Source: Brevibacillus dissolubilis (GTDB lineage: Bacteria; Bacillota; Bacilli; Brevibacillales; Brevibacillaceae). From it: a DNA stretch of 64,000 bases. The translations under genes were made by a program, and so were the position numbers. A model generated the notes under the pieces. That model did no database searches. It worked only from the letters and a program-made list of their open reading frames with translations, and was not told where the DNA came from. Shown here one piece after another: positions 38,634 to 49,118 of this stretch; position 1 is the stretch's first letter; every line of letters begins with the position of its first letter. The stretch covers positions 124,001 to 188,000 of the forward strand of contig NZ_VCNA01000002.1 in assembly GCF_006170445.1 (NCBI RefSeq). Direction: 5' to 3'.

Positions 38634-41600
38634 CTAATCAGTCATCTCGGTATGGACAGTCTCCTGTTGGGTTGGGGTTGTTACCTGTTGTGTTTCGGAT
38701 GGAGTTGGCTTGACTTTTTTGATTAGCGTGCTGGGTAGTGGCTGTTGTTTCCGCTTGCCATCCTCCTCATCCTCATCTGAGTGATCAGGATCTGGCTTCC
38801 ACGATTGCTTGTGCAAGTCAGCCTCATCGAACTTGCTGCTGCTCACTGATTCCTTGATCTTGATCATATGTGTCCGAATTGCTTCCATCGCTTCCGTCAT
38901 GTCTGGTTTTTTTAGATAAGTGCCGGACTCTCGTTTTCTCTTCTTCTGTTCTCTGAGGGTTCGTTTTTTCTCCAGCCTGCTTGGCTTGCCAAAGCCGGAA
39001 GTCGTGCTGGTGGACGCCGCCATCTCCACATCGGCTTCTTCTTTTTCTTCTTTTTCTTCTTCTGATTCTTCCATCATCACGGTCTTGTCCTCGATTTCTT
39101 CCTCTTCCACATCCTCTTTTTCTTCCGCTTGCTGCACCTGCGCTTTTACCGGAAGTTCAATCTCATTGGAAATCCCTCTCAACTGATCCTTCTGATCCTC
39201 CCAGATCTGTGGGAAGCCTTCGCGGATGCTTTCCTCCCACTCGTAATAGATCATGGACATATACTTCTTCTTCGTCTCCAGACTATACTTCGTAAAGGGA
39301 GTCCACTTGATATCTAAGAGAGTAGCCGCACTAGCGTGGATAAGTTCTGCAATATCACGCTCGCCAGCCGACTTGGCTTCATTGTCCCGTAAATGCTTCA
39401 TCGCATCTGCTTCCCCGTGCCCACGGGCTTCCCCATCGTTGTAGGTGGCAAGCGGTGATGCTTGATAGATGATGACATATTGGGAGATCATCTCTTGAAC
39501 AAAATTCTGCCAAGTCAGATCCGTTTTTGCTCCGTTATTCAGCGCCTGCTTGATATTGTCCAGATAGTCGTTGATCTCGGATGGCTCTTCTGACCAGTCT
39601 TGATAAGAAAGCAACAGCCATTTGACATACATCGCCTCGAGGAACTGCTTCAGGCTCTTGCCCGCCGCCATGTTGCGCAGTGCATGGAGCATCAGTGTCC
39701 ACGCGATGGTGTGTGATTTTTGCCCTTTTTTCGCCTTGGTCGGCGGTCGGTCATCAGAGAGCTTGAGTGATTCGATCATATAATCAGCAGCTTGATAGAC
39801 GGCGCCCCCGTTAGGCTGTACGGCTTCTAATTCAAGCAAGGCTTGGAAATCCTGATTGAGACTGGGAACGGGATCGGTCTGCATCGACGAACTGCTGCTA
39901 GAGTTCACTGTGGCTGAATTGTCTTGGGGGAGCTGCCATTCCTCCATAAATGTTTTCAACACATCTTCCCCATACTGCTCCCAAATCGTAGGATAGGTGC
40001 GGCAGAATGCTTTGATATACTCTTCCCGCAGGATAGCCAACTGGGCTGGATTACTGATGCCGCCTGTCATCTCGATGCCGGGGTCCCAGTATTTTTTGGC
40101 ATAGTGAGCGATGAAGCGGATCACTACATATTTGGTTTCATCGTTTGGCAGTTTGTCTTTTCTCAGGTTCATCTGGATTGGTGACGAGTTATCCATTTCG
40201 CTGAATGCTTTTAGACCCAGCTTGATAAATGCGCGGTTTTCCAAGTCAAGCTTCGCTTCATAGAGATGGATCAATCCGCTTTTTTTCGTAATATCGCTTT
40301 GGATTTTCTGGCCCACTGCCGAATCCGTTTTCAAGCTGCTGTCGTTGGTTTTCAGGTCTTTTTTAAGCCGATCGAGGTTGTCAATATCCGGAAGTACATC
40401 TCTGACATTTCGAAGCTCATTTGCAAGAAAATCTGCCTCGTTCTTGATTGGGTTTATGTCATTGACACCTTCGTACTCTTTCAATAATTCTTCAAGCTTT
40501 CTGCGAAATCGCTTCACTTGACCGAGATTTTTAACCTGTTTCCACAGCTTTTTGGTCTTATCTTTCGCTTCTTTGACATCTTGATACTTGGAGCCTTTCC
40601 ATCGCCCGACTGTACTGGATATATACTGAGCATGATGCTTCACTTTCCGCAAATCTGGATGGCTCAGATCGTTTTCACACTCAAGCAGAGCATCGATTTC
40701 CAACTGGTCAAACGTATCCGTGTCCGCTCCAAGTACCTGTAGATCAAAATCTAACTTCTCCAGCAGATCGAACTGTCCCTCACCCATGAGCGCAAGATCA
40801 AATTGCTTGAACTTTTCCAGTCCGTTATAGCTGTTGTCCAGTTTGATCGGCTGGTTATTCAAGTTGTCGACCTGCGGCTTTTTCGCAAATGCCTTTTTTT
40901 CCAGTTGGCGGATTGCGTTAAAACCAAGCACCTGGTTGCCCAGCTTCTCTACAGCGGTCAGGTCATTTAGATCTTGGCTGAAACCGTCGTTGACTGCATT
41001 GGGGATCGTATCGGAGTTATTGTTGAGCAAATGCTCCTCGATCTTTTTGAGCACGCGGTTGGTGTCGGCTTCACCGTGCCCGGATGGTTTGGACTCTTGG
41101 ACGCCGAATTGACCGTTGTCGCCCTTGATCTGGGTGAATCCGGTATGGGTGGAGAGCGGCGCGGCTTGCAGGGCGCAGAACATGTTGGAGATGGAAGCTT
41201 GGATTTTGTGGTGCCAGGACAAAGGGTCTGTCTGCTCATTCAGTGTCGATTCAGTGATCTGGTTCTGGCCTAGGTAATGCTGGAGCATTTCTTTCCCGAC
41301 ATTGGGCTTGGAGTATGCGGTCTGCTTTTGCAAAGACTGCCAATCGGTGATGAGGTACTCGCGGATGAACGTATCGAGCTGAAGATCTTTGACCTTTTCA
41401 TAGGATTGGGTAAGCAAGGTCCATGAGATGGAGTGGGCTTGTTGTTTTTCGCCGAATTGAGTGGGGGGCCGCAGGTGGTGGGGGAGCTTGATCTGTCTGA
41501 CCTTCAAGCTTGCGGGGGAGACGTCTGAGGTGCTGGGGCTGGAACTGGCGTTGGGACTGGGGCTGCTAGCGTTGGCGTTGGGGCTTGGGGTAGTTCGTCT

Positions 41601-42386
41601 GAGACGGATCGTGTTGGTGAATGTGCTGAATTTGCCTTGGAGAATCGGTGTCTTATCTGATCCGGCTGAGGATGTGGAGGGAGCTGCTCCTGCTGATGCG
41701 ATGACCTGCTCCCCTCTGGCCGCCCGTGCGCCCCATTCGTCAGCCTCGCGTTCGAGGTGGGGGTCTGCGTTGATCAATTGATCGCTGGCTTTTCCCAGCC
41801 TATGCGTCGGTGCAACCCGTCCTCGCCGCTGCTGGACGACGTGGGCCAGCTCATGTCCGATCAGAGATTTCCCCTGCACCGTACCGGGATTGAACTGACC
41901 GGGAGCAAAATGAATCTGGTTCCCCTGAGCAAAAGCCAGCGCCCCCATCCCAACCGCAGCCGAAGAGTTGGGGGTTATGGCAACATCGGAAAAATCGGTT
42001 TGAAAAGATTGCTCCATCTGGGCTTGGAGTACAGGGGGCAGACCGTTCGCGTTCGCATTGGGGCTGGTGGACGAGTCTCGGCTTCCGTATTGGTTGCCGT
42101 TTTCATTGCTGTGTTCGTTGCTGCTTCCCATGATCTTACCATCGCTGTTGCCTTTCCCCCTCTCCCCATTCCGCATCATCTGCACGAGGGCACGGTTGCC
42201 GAGCGTCTTCTGCATATACGGGATCACAGACGAAGGGGCCTTAGCAGGATCTTGAAAAAACTGCTTGATTCCATAGCCGGACACACCCTGCTGAGACTCC
42301 TGCCCCTGTTCCGTCAGCTTCGTAAGCGGCTTGGAAGTGGAAGGTTTGTTATGGTGGTCTGGATGCGTCTGATGCTCGTCTCCCAT
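38634..42386 (-). CDS. Large DUF4157 (eCIS core domain) protein with an internally repeated region
   Basis: A 1,250-residue protein starting at an ATG with AAGGAGGAGG upstream. Residues 55-75 ([14 protein letters not shown]) match the same motif in the neighbour. The DUF4157 core is at about 115-225 with HELAH at 178-182 and EREADEWG. A Ser/Pro/Asn-rich linker (265-292) follows. A block with HSISWTL (318-324) and later GHGEAD (436-441) recurs near residues 900-1010 as HTIAWTL and GHGEAD, so the protein holds two copies of an unknown domain separated by a long charged, helical middle part. The last 200 residues are very acidic and lysine-rich ([13 protein letters not shown]). Function is unknown; an injected toxin or scaffold is a guess from the DUF4157 domain. 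Confidence 0.8.
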   Translation of the reverse strand: MGDEHQTHPDHHNKPSTSKPLTKLTEQGQESQQGVSGYGIKQFFQDPAKAPSSVIPYMQKTLGNRALVQMMRNGERGKGNSDGKIMGSSNEHSNENGNQYGSRDSSTSPNANANGLPPVLQAQMEQSFQTDFSDVAITPNSSAAVGMGALAFAQGNQIHFAPGQFNPGTVQGKSLIGHELAHVVQQRRGRVAPTHRLGKASDQLINADPHLEREADEWGARAARGEQVIASAGAAPSTSSAGSDKTPILQGKFSTFTNTIRLRRTTPSPNANASSPSPNASSSPSTSDVSPASLKVRQIKLPHHLRPPTQFGEKQQAHSISWTLLTQSYEKVKDLQLDTFIREYLITDWQSLQKQTAYSKPNVGKEMLQHYLGQNQITESTLNEQTDPLSWHHKIQASISNMFCALQAAPLSTHTGFTQIKGDNGQFGVQESKPSGHGEADTNRVLKKIEEHLLNNNSDTIPNAVNDGFSQDLNDLTAVEKLGNQVLGFNAIRQLEKKAFAKKPQVDNLNNQPIKLDNSYNGLEKFKQFDLALMGEGQFDLLEKLDFDLQVLGADTDTFDQLEIDALLECENDLSHPDLRKVKHHAQYISSTVGRWKGSKYQDVKEAKDKTKKLWKQVKNLGQVKRFRRKLEELLKEYEGVNDINPIKNEADFLANELRNVRDVLPDIDNLDRLKKDLKTNDSSLKTDSAVGQKIQSDITKKSGLIHLYEAKLDLENRAFIKLGLKAFSEMDNSSPIQMNLRKDKLPNDETKYVVIRFIAHYAKKYWDPGIEMTGGISNPAQLAILREEYIKAFCRTYPTIWEQYGEDVLKTFMEEWQLPQDNSATVNSSSSSSMQTDPVPSLNQDFQALLELEAVQPNGGAVYQAADYMIESLKLSDDRPPTKAKKGQKSHTIAWTLMLHALRNMAAGKSLKQFLEAMYVKWLLLSYQDWSEEPSEINDYLDNIKQALNNGAKTDLTWQNFVQEMISQYVIIYQASPLATYNDGEARGHGEADAMKHLRDNEAKSAGERDIAELIHASAATLLDIKWTPFTKYSLETKKKYMSMIYYEWEESIREGFPQIWEDQKDQLRGISNEIELPVKAQVQQAEEKEDVEEEEIEDKTVMMEESEEEKEEKEEADVEMAASTSTTSGFGKPSRLEKKRTLREQKKRKRESGTYLKKPDMTEAMEAIRTHMIKIKESVSSSKFDEADLHKQSWKPDPDHSDEDEEDGKRKQQPLPSTLIKKVKPTPSETQQVTTPTQQETVHTEMTD

Positions 42387-42446
42387 GCGAATCCTCCTCC
42401 TTTTTGATATAAGATATTCAGCAGGATGAGGAACATGTAGACAGGA

Positions 42447-42496
42447 AAAAAGCGTGTAAGCTCCCGTACTTATCGGCACAGGGTTTACACGCTTTT
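42447..42496. terminator. Terminator between the MBL-fold and DUF4157 genes
   Basis: AAAAGCGTGTAA pairs with TTACACGCTTTT around a 25-nt loop. It ends the minus-strand hydrolase transcript 25 bp after its stop and isolates it from the DUF4157 pair. Confidence 0.75.
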
Positions 42497-42521
42497 GATG
42501 TTTCGTTTGATTAGGCTAGGC

Positions 42522-43469
42522 TTACTCCTTGCTCAGGTAATCAGCCAGCCCCATCGCTGATACCTCTATGTCTAATGAAAGGATGCCAAAGACTGGATGA
42601 TCCCCCGGCACACCGCGCTGTCCCAGATACTTACGGACCTGCAGCAGGAGCGAATCGGTAATCTCACTCACCCCTCCGCCTTGGACCAGACAACGCTTGG
42701 CGGTCTCCACAAAAATCGGAATCCAATAGCGCAGCTGTTCATCTGCCTCATCCACCTGAGTCGTCATCCCATAGTGGCCAAAATAAATCCGCTCGATGCC
42801 AAGAGCACGCATCCGCTCCATCGATTTAAGCATCGCTTCTGGGTTGAACTGGTTGGGCGAGGTGGACGGCAGGTAAAAGGTTGCCAACCCGCAATCCTCT
42901 GCCTGATGATACTGCATCCCGTATGTATCCCCGCTGAACACTCCATTGCTGATCGGATCATAAATGCTGAAATGGTGGTTCGCATGACCCGGTGTATCGA
43001 GAAAACGAAGCGTACGCCCCGGTCCGATCTGCAGGGTCTCCCCATCCGCTTTGGTCACCAGGCGCTCCTGTGGCACAGGCAGGATCGGATCGAACAGACG
43101 GTCAAAATCATCACCGTACACCGCTTTGGCCCCTGCGATTAGGCGTTCTGGATTGGCGAGATGTCTCTCTCCTTTGGGATGGACGATCACCCGTGCATCA
43201 GGACACTGCTGGAGCAGCAAGCCAACACCACCAGCATGATCCAAGTGAATATGAGTGACGATGATATTTTTGATTTCATTGGGTTGGATACCGAGCTGCT
43301 CCAAGCCTTTTACCAGATGGGGAATGGACGGACTGGCACTCGTCTCCACGATGGTCACATCTTCCTCACGAAATACGAAACAGCCGGTTCTCCCCTCCAT
43401 CCCCAGATCATACAGGTCTAAGAGAAAAATATTGTGGCCCAAGTCAATCGGTGGTTGAGTAGGTTGCAT
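42522..43469 (-). CDS. MBL-fold metallohydrolase
   Basis: A 315-residue metallo-beta-lactamase-fold hydrolase. The dinuclear metal motif is THIHLDH (HxHxDH), with a second-site His in TPGHANHH and the Asp in VFSGDTYG. The layout resembles glyoxalase II or phosphodiesterase-type members; substrate unknown. The C-terminal 100 residues carry another GHYGM motif as in longer family members. The ATG at 43469 follows GAGGTGAA at good spacing; an upstream in-frame start would add 23 unconserved residues. It is transcribed alone. Confidence 0.9.
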   Translation of the reverse strand: MQPTQPPIDLGHNIFLLDLYDLGMEGRTGCFVFREEDVTIVETSASPSIPHLVKGLEQLGIQPNEIKNIIVTHIHLDHAGGVGLLLQQCPDARVIVHPKGERHLANPERLIAGAKAVYGDDFDRLFDPILPVPQERLVTKADGETLQIGPGRTLRFLDTPGHANHHFSIYDPISNGVFSGDTYGMQYHQAEDCGLATFYLPSTSPNQFNPEAMLKSMERMRALGIERIYFGHYGMTTQVDEADEQLRYWIPIFVETAKRCLVQGGGVSEITDSLLLQVRKYLGQRGVPGDHPVFGILSLDIEVSAMGLADYLSKE

Positions 43470-43857
43470 GATTTCACCTCGATGTGTGTTTTTCGGAAAA
43501 AATATCTGCCTCCCTACAAACCTTAAACGGGAAGGCAAGATTTTCCTGCTTCGATTGGGTTAAAAATGAGATGAATAATGACGGGACCCTTGTCGTGGTA
43601 GAAAAGGTAGGCTGGGATTGCTTTTTTTGATTACGTTCGAAGTATTTACACAAAAGAGGCTACTAGACCGTTTCATTCACCCAAACAAATACCATTTTTT
43701 ACAATAAAATACTAGAATGTTGTATTTCATTCGTCTTCTATCGATACAGTTACGAATACGGTATTCAATGAAGCGTTTCACAATGACTTCCGCAAAGTAG
43801 ATCTAGACTATTTTTTTCATACCCTTCCTGTATACTATTCACCAGGAGGGATTTTCC
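43470..43857. other. Intergenic region, divergent promoters expected
   Basis: No gene seen. It separates the divergent hydrolase and the 172-residue unknown gene. TATACT at about 43832 could be the -10 of the plus-strand gene, but no good -35 is visible. Confidence 0.4.
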
Positions 43858-44376
43858 ATGTTCGCAATTCTTACCCGTACTCAATTCGACTCCTTAGAAC
43901 CGGATGCACTCAGCTGGGCCTGCTTCGAACCCACTGTCTTACAGATCCGGGGCAAAAGCACGACTGTCAAGTCACAGGTGTACGAACAGCTCAACACCGC
44001 ACAGCAGGCACTCTTCATGTTCCGTGTCCTGTATGATCACGCCCGCGGCTCGGCGGTCGAGTTCTATAGCTGGGTCTCCCACTTGCTGATCGAATCAGGT
44101 ACCTGGTCCGAAGTGAAGCGTGGACTGCGGTTCTTCGGTGATGCAGAGATGCTGCGGTTTCTTGAAGAGACGGAAGCTTATCTGGAAAGCCGGAATCGTC
44201 AGAATGATGGCACATGGCGCGAGGTCCGGCCAAGCGATCTGGAGGCTGATCCTGATCTGTCGGTATCCGTCGATCAGCTCAACACCGAGTTTCACCGATT
44301 GGCATCGGCTACGCTTGCGCGGATCGCTGCGTATATCCGAAGCCACCCGGATGAGTTTGTGCAGATCACAGACTAA
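43858..44376 (+). CDS. Hypothetical protein, 172 residues
   Basis: A soluble, acidic, helix-rich protein with no signal peptide and no motif I can assign. The middle part (QQALFMFRVLYDHARG, then a Trp-rich stretch YSWVSHLLIESGTWSEV) reads like a compact all-alpha domain, faintly reminiscent of DUF4375-type proteins, but this is not secure. AGGAGGG lies 8 nt before the ATG. The gene stands alone, divergent from the metallohydrolase and convergent with the diguanylate cyclase, with a shared terminator. Confidence 0.75.
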   Translation: MFAILTRTQFDSLEPDALSWACFEPTVLQIRGKSTTVKSQVYEQLNTAQQALFMFRVLYDHARGSAVEFYSWVSHLLIESGTWSEVKRGLRFFGDAEMLRFLEETEAYLESRNRQNDGTWREVRPSDLEADPDLSVSVDQLNTEFHRLASATLARIAAYIRSHPDEFVQITD

Positions 44377-44430
44377 CCGCAGATGAATCACAGACTAGTA
44401 TCTGGTTCACTCCAACCCACTCCTAATACG

Positions 44431-44466
44431 AAAAAGTCCCCTTCACACGGAGGGGACTTTCTTTTT
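44431..44466. terminator. Bidirectional terminator
   Basis: AAAAAGTCCCC pairs with GGGGACTTTCTTTTT. It lies between the convergent unknown gene and the diguanylate cyclase gene. Confidence 0.88.
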
Positions 44467-44542
44467 ATCCGATCCTATTGATTCACGATAGAGCGGGATT
44501 CACGATTCGCTCCCTCACTTCCAACACAGACTGAACGCTGGA

Positions 44543-45763
44543 TCAATTGACGACCGACAGCCTGTTTCTGCCCATCTGCTTGGCTTGAAGCAGCAGCTGG
44601 TCAGCGCATACATAACCTTTTTCCATGGAGATCGGCTCATCTGCTGTACGGTAGTAAAGCCCAAAAGAGGCAGTATATGCAATAGCAGTCGTGCCCTCAC
44701 CGTATTCAACGATGACTTGACTCGTAGCTACCGCTCTGCGGATCTGTTCGACCAGTACCGCGCATTGTTCAGCATCTCTGTTTCTCAGGAAAAACGTAAA
44801 TTCCTCACCGCCCGATCTGACCAGCAGATCATCTTCCCGCAGATGGCTCTTGAGGATGGCGGCAAAGTTCTGGATGACCCTGTCGCCCACGGTGTGATTG
44901 TAAGTGTCATTGATTCTTTTGAACTTATCGATATCTGTTACGACAATTCCGACAGATTCTCCCAAACGGTTAAGCTCAGCCATCTGTTTGTCCATATAGG
45001 CACGGTTGTGGACGCCTGTGAGATAATCGGTATAGGCCATCTGTTCGTATTTGTCGCGTTCTATCTTATCCTGGATGCTTTGTGCTTTCGCCAGGTAGGA
45101 TTGGCTGACGAGGTAGTTGAGGATAAAGATACCGATCAGCATATTCCAGTTTTCTTGTTGGAGAAAGTAGATCAGCAAGCCATTGGAAAAGGCTGTTTTG
45201 GCTGTATCAAAAATCGTTCGGTTTTTCCTGAAATCGATTGCTTCCTTCCGGGTCTTGATCTCTCCTAAGAAGTACAATGCTGTGATCAGCATGAGATCCG
45301 ACAGCAATCCCGCAATGACCGCCAATCCAAACACGAGAATCCAGTTACCCGATGGAAATGAAAGCAGGAGTGGCGACAAGGTGTGATAGAGATAATAGCC
45401 GATCGAACCACTCAACGTGGCAGAGCCTATATTATAGAAAGTATGCAGTCCTTCATCTGGATCTGCTGTTTTCGTCCATTTTTTATTAAACCAGACCATC
45501 ACACGGTAGACTGCTTCAAATAAGAAGATCCCGAATGGCCCTGCAAAATAAGCGAAGGAAAGTCCGTAGTTAATTCCGTAGTCTACGGTGGAGTTGCCTT
45601 TTTTGCTGGTAAATCGAAGGTGATGATACAGAAAGGAGAATATCAAGTACAATCCATACGCTTTGTAATACGCTGGGCTTGGGTGAAAAGACGAATAGGT
45701 CGGTAGGGCCACCGCCATTGAAAGGAAAAAGAGCGTGAAGATGTATACCCTCAGTCCAAGCAT
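44543..45763 (-). CDS. Membrane-bound diguanylate cyclase (GGDEF domain)
   Basis: A 406-residue protein with an N-terminal membrane sensor of five to six helices (residues 1-225) and a C-terminal GGDEF domain (about 240-405). The catalytic motif reads RSGGEEF, and upstream DIDKFKRINDTYNHTVGD is the normal metal and GTP site, so it should make cyclic di-GMP. No inhibitory RxxD is seen immediately before the motif. No EAL domain. AAAGGAG lies 10 nt before the ATG. The gene stands alone; targets of the second messenger (motility, matrix) are not in the window. Confidence 0.92.
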   Translation of the reverse strand: MLGLRVYIFTLFFLSMAVALPTYSSFHPSPAYYKAYGLYLIFSFLYHHLRFTSKKGNSTVDYGINYGLSFAYFAGPFGIFLFEAVYRVMVWFNKKWTKTADPDEGLHTFYNIGSATLSGSIGYYLYHTLSPLLLSFPSGNWILVFGLAVIAGLLSDLMLITALYFLGEIKTRKEAIDFRKNRTIFDTAKTAFSNGLLIYFLQQENWNMLIGIFILNYLVSQSYLAKAQSIQDKIERDKYEQMAYTDYLTGVHNRAYMDKQMAELNRLGESVGIVVTDIDKFKRINDTYNHTVGDRVIQNFAAILKSHLREDDLLVRSGGEEFTFFLRNRDAEQCAVLVEQIRRAVATSQVIVEYGEGTTAIAYTASFGLYYRTADEPISMEKGYVCADQLLLQAKQMGRNRLSVVN

Positions 45764-45911
45764 ATCATTTATTCTCCTTTCTGATGATTTCTGCTGTCAG
45801 TCATACAAAAAGATTCTTACCCTTTAATCTAACTTGAAAATCATGACTTGGTCAATAGAATAAAACAACAAAACGAACAAGATTATTACAAGATTATTAC
45901 AATGAAACGAG

Positions 45912-45945
45912 AAAAAGTCCCCATCCTGCACACAAGGGGACTTTT
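45912..45945 (-). terminator. Terminator of the opp operon
   Basis: AAAAAGTCCCC pairs with GGGGACTTTT, 20 bp beyond the OppF stop. Its stem is the same AAAGTCCCC as the terminator at 44431, a probable local duplicate. Confidence 0.88.
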
Positions 45946-45965
45946 ATATGTAAACGTTTTTTTTG

Positions 45966-46955
45966 TCAGATGATATGACAAGCCACATAATGCCCGCCGC
46001 CGACATCCCGATAGGCCGGAACCTCCATCCGGCAATGGGGTGTCACATAGGGGCATCTGGTGTGAAACTTACAGCCTGTCGGCGGGTCGGCCGGACTGGG
46101 GATATCCCCGGTCAAGACGATCCGCTCCCGCTTGAGCGTCGGGTCAGGGATCGGAACTGCCGATAGCAGTGCCTTGGTATACGGATGAAGCGGCTGGGCG
46201 AACAGCTCATCCCGTGTCGCCATCTCGACCAGTGACCCCAGATACATCACCCCGATCCGGTCTGACACATGCTCCACTACGCTCAGATCATGGGAGATGA
46301 ACAGATAGGTCAGTCCTCTCTCTTCCTGCAGGTCACTGAGCAGATTGATGATCTGGGCTTGGATCGAGACATCGAGCGCTGATACCGGCTCATCGGCAAT
46401 CACAAAATCAGGATTCAGGATGATCGCTCTGGCAATCCCGATACGCTGTCTCTGCCCGCCTGAGAACTCATGGGGAAAACGGTCATAATGATAGGAAGAA
46501 AGACCGCAAAGCGAGAGCACCTCCAGCACCTTTTCACGGATCTCGGCGGGTGTCGCCATCCCGTGATCCAACAGCGCTTCCCCGATTGCATCACCTATGC
46601 GCTGGCGCGGATTGAGAGAATGATACGGATTCTGAAAAATAAACTGCATGCTCGGACGGTACTCTCGCAGCTCCTGCTTGGACAGGGAATCCAGATCCAC
46701 ACCTTTGTAGATGATCTCCCCTTCTGTTTTGGGAGTGAGGCGAAGGATCGTTTTGCCGGTGGTGCTTTTGCCGCTTCCCGACTCCCCCACCAGTCCGAAG
46801 GTTTCCCCGCGCCGGATCGTAAAGCTGATATCATCGACAGCCTTGACATGGCCGACCGTTCTGCCGAAGATGCCGCCTGTGATCGGGTAGTATTTTTTCA
46901 AGTGCCGGACGTCCAGCAGAATCTCCTTGTCATTCTTGCTGTCATGCTTGCTCAT
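45966..46955 (-). CDS. oppF: Oligopeptide ABC transporter ATP-binding protein OppF-type
   Basis: A 329-residue ATPase with Walker A GESGSGKST, signature FSGGQRQRIG and Walker B PDFVIADEPVSALD. The C-terminal oligopeptide transporter extension has the usual Cys cluster (GCKFHTRCPY.TPHC) found in OppD/F families that bind an iron-sulfur cluster. It starts at an ATG with GAGGAGGG upstream and overlaps the end of the OppD gene by 14 bp, so the two ATPases are co-translated. It is the last gene of the operon. Confidence 0.92.
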   Translation of the reverse strand: MSKHDSKNDKEILLDVRHLKKYYPITGGIFGRTVGHVKAVDDISFTIRRGETFGLVGESGSGKSTTGKTILRLTPKTEGEIIYKGVDLDSLSKQELREYRPSMQFIFQNPYHSLNPRQRIGDAIGEALLDHGMATPAEIREKVLEVLSLCGLSSYHYDRFPHEFSGGQRQRIGIARAIILNPDFVIADEPVSALDVSIQAQIINLLSDLQEERGLTYLFISHDLSVVEHVSDRIGVMYLGSLVEMATRDELFAQPLHPYTKALLSAVPIPDPTLKRERIVLTGDIPSPADPPTGCKFHTRCPYVTPHCRMEVPAYRDVGGGHYVACHII

Positions 46956-47931
46956 GGCCAAATCCCTCCTCATACAGCCAGCAGGCTACCTTGTGTGTAT
47001 CTCCATCTGTGCGAAGCGGCGGCTGCTTGGTGCGGCAGATCTCCATGCAGGATGCACAGCGCTCGTGAAAATGGCAGGATTCCCCCAGCTGTGCGAGGTT
47101 GGGCACTTGACCAGGGATGGAGTAGAGGCGTTTTTGGCGCTGGCCCATCACCGGTTTGGAGCGGAGCAGCCCTTGGGTATAGGGGTGCTTCGGCTCTCGG
47201 AACAGCTCGAGCACCGGGGCTTCCTCAATCACCTGGCCTGCATACATGACCACGACATAATCAGCCATCTCCGCTACGACGCCGAGGTCATGAGTGATCA
47301 GCATGATTGCCATGCCAAGCTCCCCTTTCAGCTGGCGAAGCAGATCGAGCACCTGTGCCTGAATCGTGACATCGAGTGCGGTGGTCGGTTCATCTGCGAT
47401 CAACAGCTTGGGATTGCAGCATAGTGCGATGGCGATCATGATACGCTGGAGCATCCCGCCGGAGAGCTCGTGCGGATAGGATTTGGCGATCTTTTCGGGA
47501 CGCGGGATACCTACTTTTTTGATCCATTCGACCGCTTTGGCCCACGCTTCTTTTTTGGTTAGAAGCAGGTGCTCCTGCAGTGGCTCGACGATCTGCTCGC
47601 CCACGGTCAAGACCGGATTGAGCGATGACATCGGCTCCTGAAAAATCATCCCGATCTCATGCCCCCGCAGCTGTCTCATCTGATCCCGGGTCAAGCCGAG
47701 CAGATTGCGTCCGTCAAACCAGATCTCCCCATCATTGATCTTGCCCGGAGCGGTGACGAGCTGCATCAGGGAGAGGGCTGTGACACTTTTGCCGCAGCCT
47801 GACTCGCCGATCACCCCGACGGTCTCCCCTTCTTTGATCCGAAAGCTGACATCATTGACTGCTTTGAAAATTCCTTCATCTGTATCGAAATGTGTATGTA
47901 CATGCTTAAATTCTACCAGCGTATTACTCAC
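46942..47931 (-). CDS. oppD: Oligopeptide ABC transporter ATP-binding protein OppD-type
   Basis: A 329-residue ATPase with Walker [10 protein letters not shown], signature [10 protein letters not shown] and Walker [13 protein letters not shown], plus the C-terminal OPP extension with a Cys pattern ([14 protein letters not shown]). A GTG at 47931 with AGGCGGTGAG upstream, 14 bp after the OppC stop, is the likely start; longer in-frame starts would overlap OppC. It pairs with OppF to power peptide uptake through OppB/OppC. Confidence 0.92.
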   Translation of the reverse strand: MSNTLVEFKHVHTHFDTDEGIFKAVNDVSFRIKEGETVGVIGESGCGKSVTALSLMQLVTAPGKINDGEIWFDGRNLLGLTRDQMRQLRGHEIGMIFQEPMSSLNPVLTVGEQIVEPLQEHLLLTKKEAWAKAVEWIKKVGIPRPEKIAKSYPHELSGGMLQRIMIAIALCCNPKLLIADEPTTALDVTIQAQVLDLLRQLKGELGMAIMLITHDLGVVAEMADYVVVMYAGQVIEEAPVLELFREPKHPYTQGLLRSKPVMGQRQKRLYSIPGQVPNLAQLGESCHFHERCASCMEICRTKQPPLRTDGDTHKVACWLYEEGFGHEQA

Positions 47932-47945
47932 GAAGTGCTCACCGC

Positions 47946-49103
47946 CTATTTCATTTTCGGATCTAAGGCATCTCGCAGGCCGTCTCCTAACAGATTGATC
48001 GCAATCACCGTGGAAAAAATCGCAAAGCCCGGTGGAATCCAGAGCCACGGTCTTTTCTCAAAATCAAGCAGCGAGTTGGCCGCGTCCATCATATTGCCCC
48101 AGGTGGGTGTCGGTGGTACCACGCCAAGTCCGAGGTAGCTGAGTACGGATTCACTCAAGATCGCCCCCGCGATGCTCAGTGTGGATGCCACGAGCAAAAG
48201 CGGGATGGTGTTGGGCAGCAGATGGTTGAGAATTTTGCGGCGGTCGCGCAGTCCCAGTACCTCTGCCGCCTGCATGAACTCCTGCTCCCGCAGCGTCAGA
48301 ATCTGGCTCCGTATCAGTCGGGTCAAGCCCGGCCAGCTGATCAAGGCCAGCATCAGCATGACGATGTAGATGCGATAATCAGACGGTACCTTAAGATCAG
48401 ACAAAATCGCACCGAGGATAATCAACAGCGGCAATCCCGGAATCGTCATCAGCACATCGGCAAACCGCATGATCACCTGATCCACAAGCCCGCCATAATA
48501 ACCGGAGATCGCCCCCAACAGTGCCCCGATCACCACGGACAATGCCATCGACGCAATCCCCACCGTCAGTGAGATGCGCCCCGCCAGCATCAAGCGGGTC
48601 AAGACGTCCCGCCCCAGATTATCCGTACCAAGCCAGTGCGCCATACTCGGCGGACGGTTCATCATGGCGACATTGGTCTTTTCCGTCAGATAGGGGGAAA
48701 AATACGGGCCGATGAAACAGAAGAGAAACATGAACAGCAGATAGATCATGCCGAAAGTGGCTACTTTGTTCTGGAGCAAACGCTTGAGTGACTGTTGCCA
48801 CAGTGATGTTGGCTTGGTTGGTCTGGTTGGCTTGATCGCCTTGGCTGTTCCGGCTGGTATGCCTTCTACAGTCTGGGTACTCGCTCCCGACTGCTTCTCT
48901 GCTTCCGTCAGCTCACTCACTCCGACTCGACTTCCCACATCGATCAGCTCACTCACTCCGTCTCGACTTCCCGCTTCGGTCAGCTCACCTACCTCAGTCT
49001 GCTTCCCCGAGTCGGTCGGCTCACTCCCTTCAGCTTGTTTCCCCGCTTCCTCCGACTCACCTACCATTGTCTCATCCTGCGATAACCGGATTTTTGTCTC
49101 CAT
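47946..49103 (-). CDS. oppC: Oligopeptide ABC transporter permease OppC-type with repeat-derived N-terminal extension
   Basis: A 385-residue permease. The core from about residue 100 has the OppC N-terminal segment (LKRLLQNKVATFGMIYLLFM) and the binding-protein-dependent transport domain with five further helices and the EAA-like loop (EFMQAAEVLGLRDRRKI). Before it lies a hydrophilic acidic extension of about 95 residues built largely from four 12-residue repeats encoded by 36-bp tandem repeats. Typical OppC proteins have a short N-terminus, so the extension is odd; it should lie in the cytoplasm. OppB ends 15 bp upstream. Confidence 0.9.
   Translation of the reverse strand: METKIRLSQDETMVGESEEAGKQAEGSEPTDSGKQTEVGELTEAGSRDGVSELIDVGSRVGVSELTEAEKQSGASTQTVEGIPAGTAKAIKPTRPTKPTSLWQQSLKRLLQNKVATFGMIYLLFMFLFCFIGPYFSPYLTEKTNVAMMNRPPSMAHWLGTDNLGRDVLTRLMLAGRISLTVGIASMALSVVIGALLGAISGYYGGLVDQVIMRFADVLMTIPGLPLLIILGAILSDLKVPSDYRIYIVMLMLALISWPGLTRLIRSQILTLREQEFMQAAEVLGLRDRRKILNHLLPNTIPLLLVASTLSIAGAILSESVLSYLGLGVVPPTPTWGNMMDAANSLLDFEKRPWLWIPPGFAIFSTVIAINLLGDGLRDALDPKMK
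48909..49052. repeat. Four tandem 36-bp repeats inside oppC
   Basis: Units at 48909-48944, 48945-48980, 48981-49016 and 49017-49052 are of equal length. The first two are nearly identical; the third and fourth are more diverged. Each encodes about 12 residues of the type GSRxGVSELTEA in frame. It is a coding minisatellite, which could vary in copy number by slippage. Confidence 0.85.
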
Positions 49104-49118
49104 CCTCTATCCCCCCTC

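Noticed and set aside
40960-41100. GHGEAD motif in the large DUF4157 protein read as a cytidine-deaminase HxE site
   Set aside because: No PCxxC partner motif follows in either copy, so a deaminase toxin cannot be supported.
48909-49052. Equal-length 36-bp repeats as a CRISPR array
   Set aside because: The units are contiguous with no spacers and are in frame within oppC.
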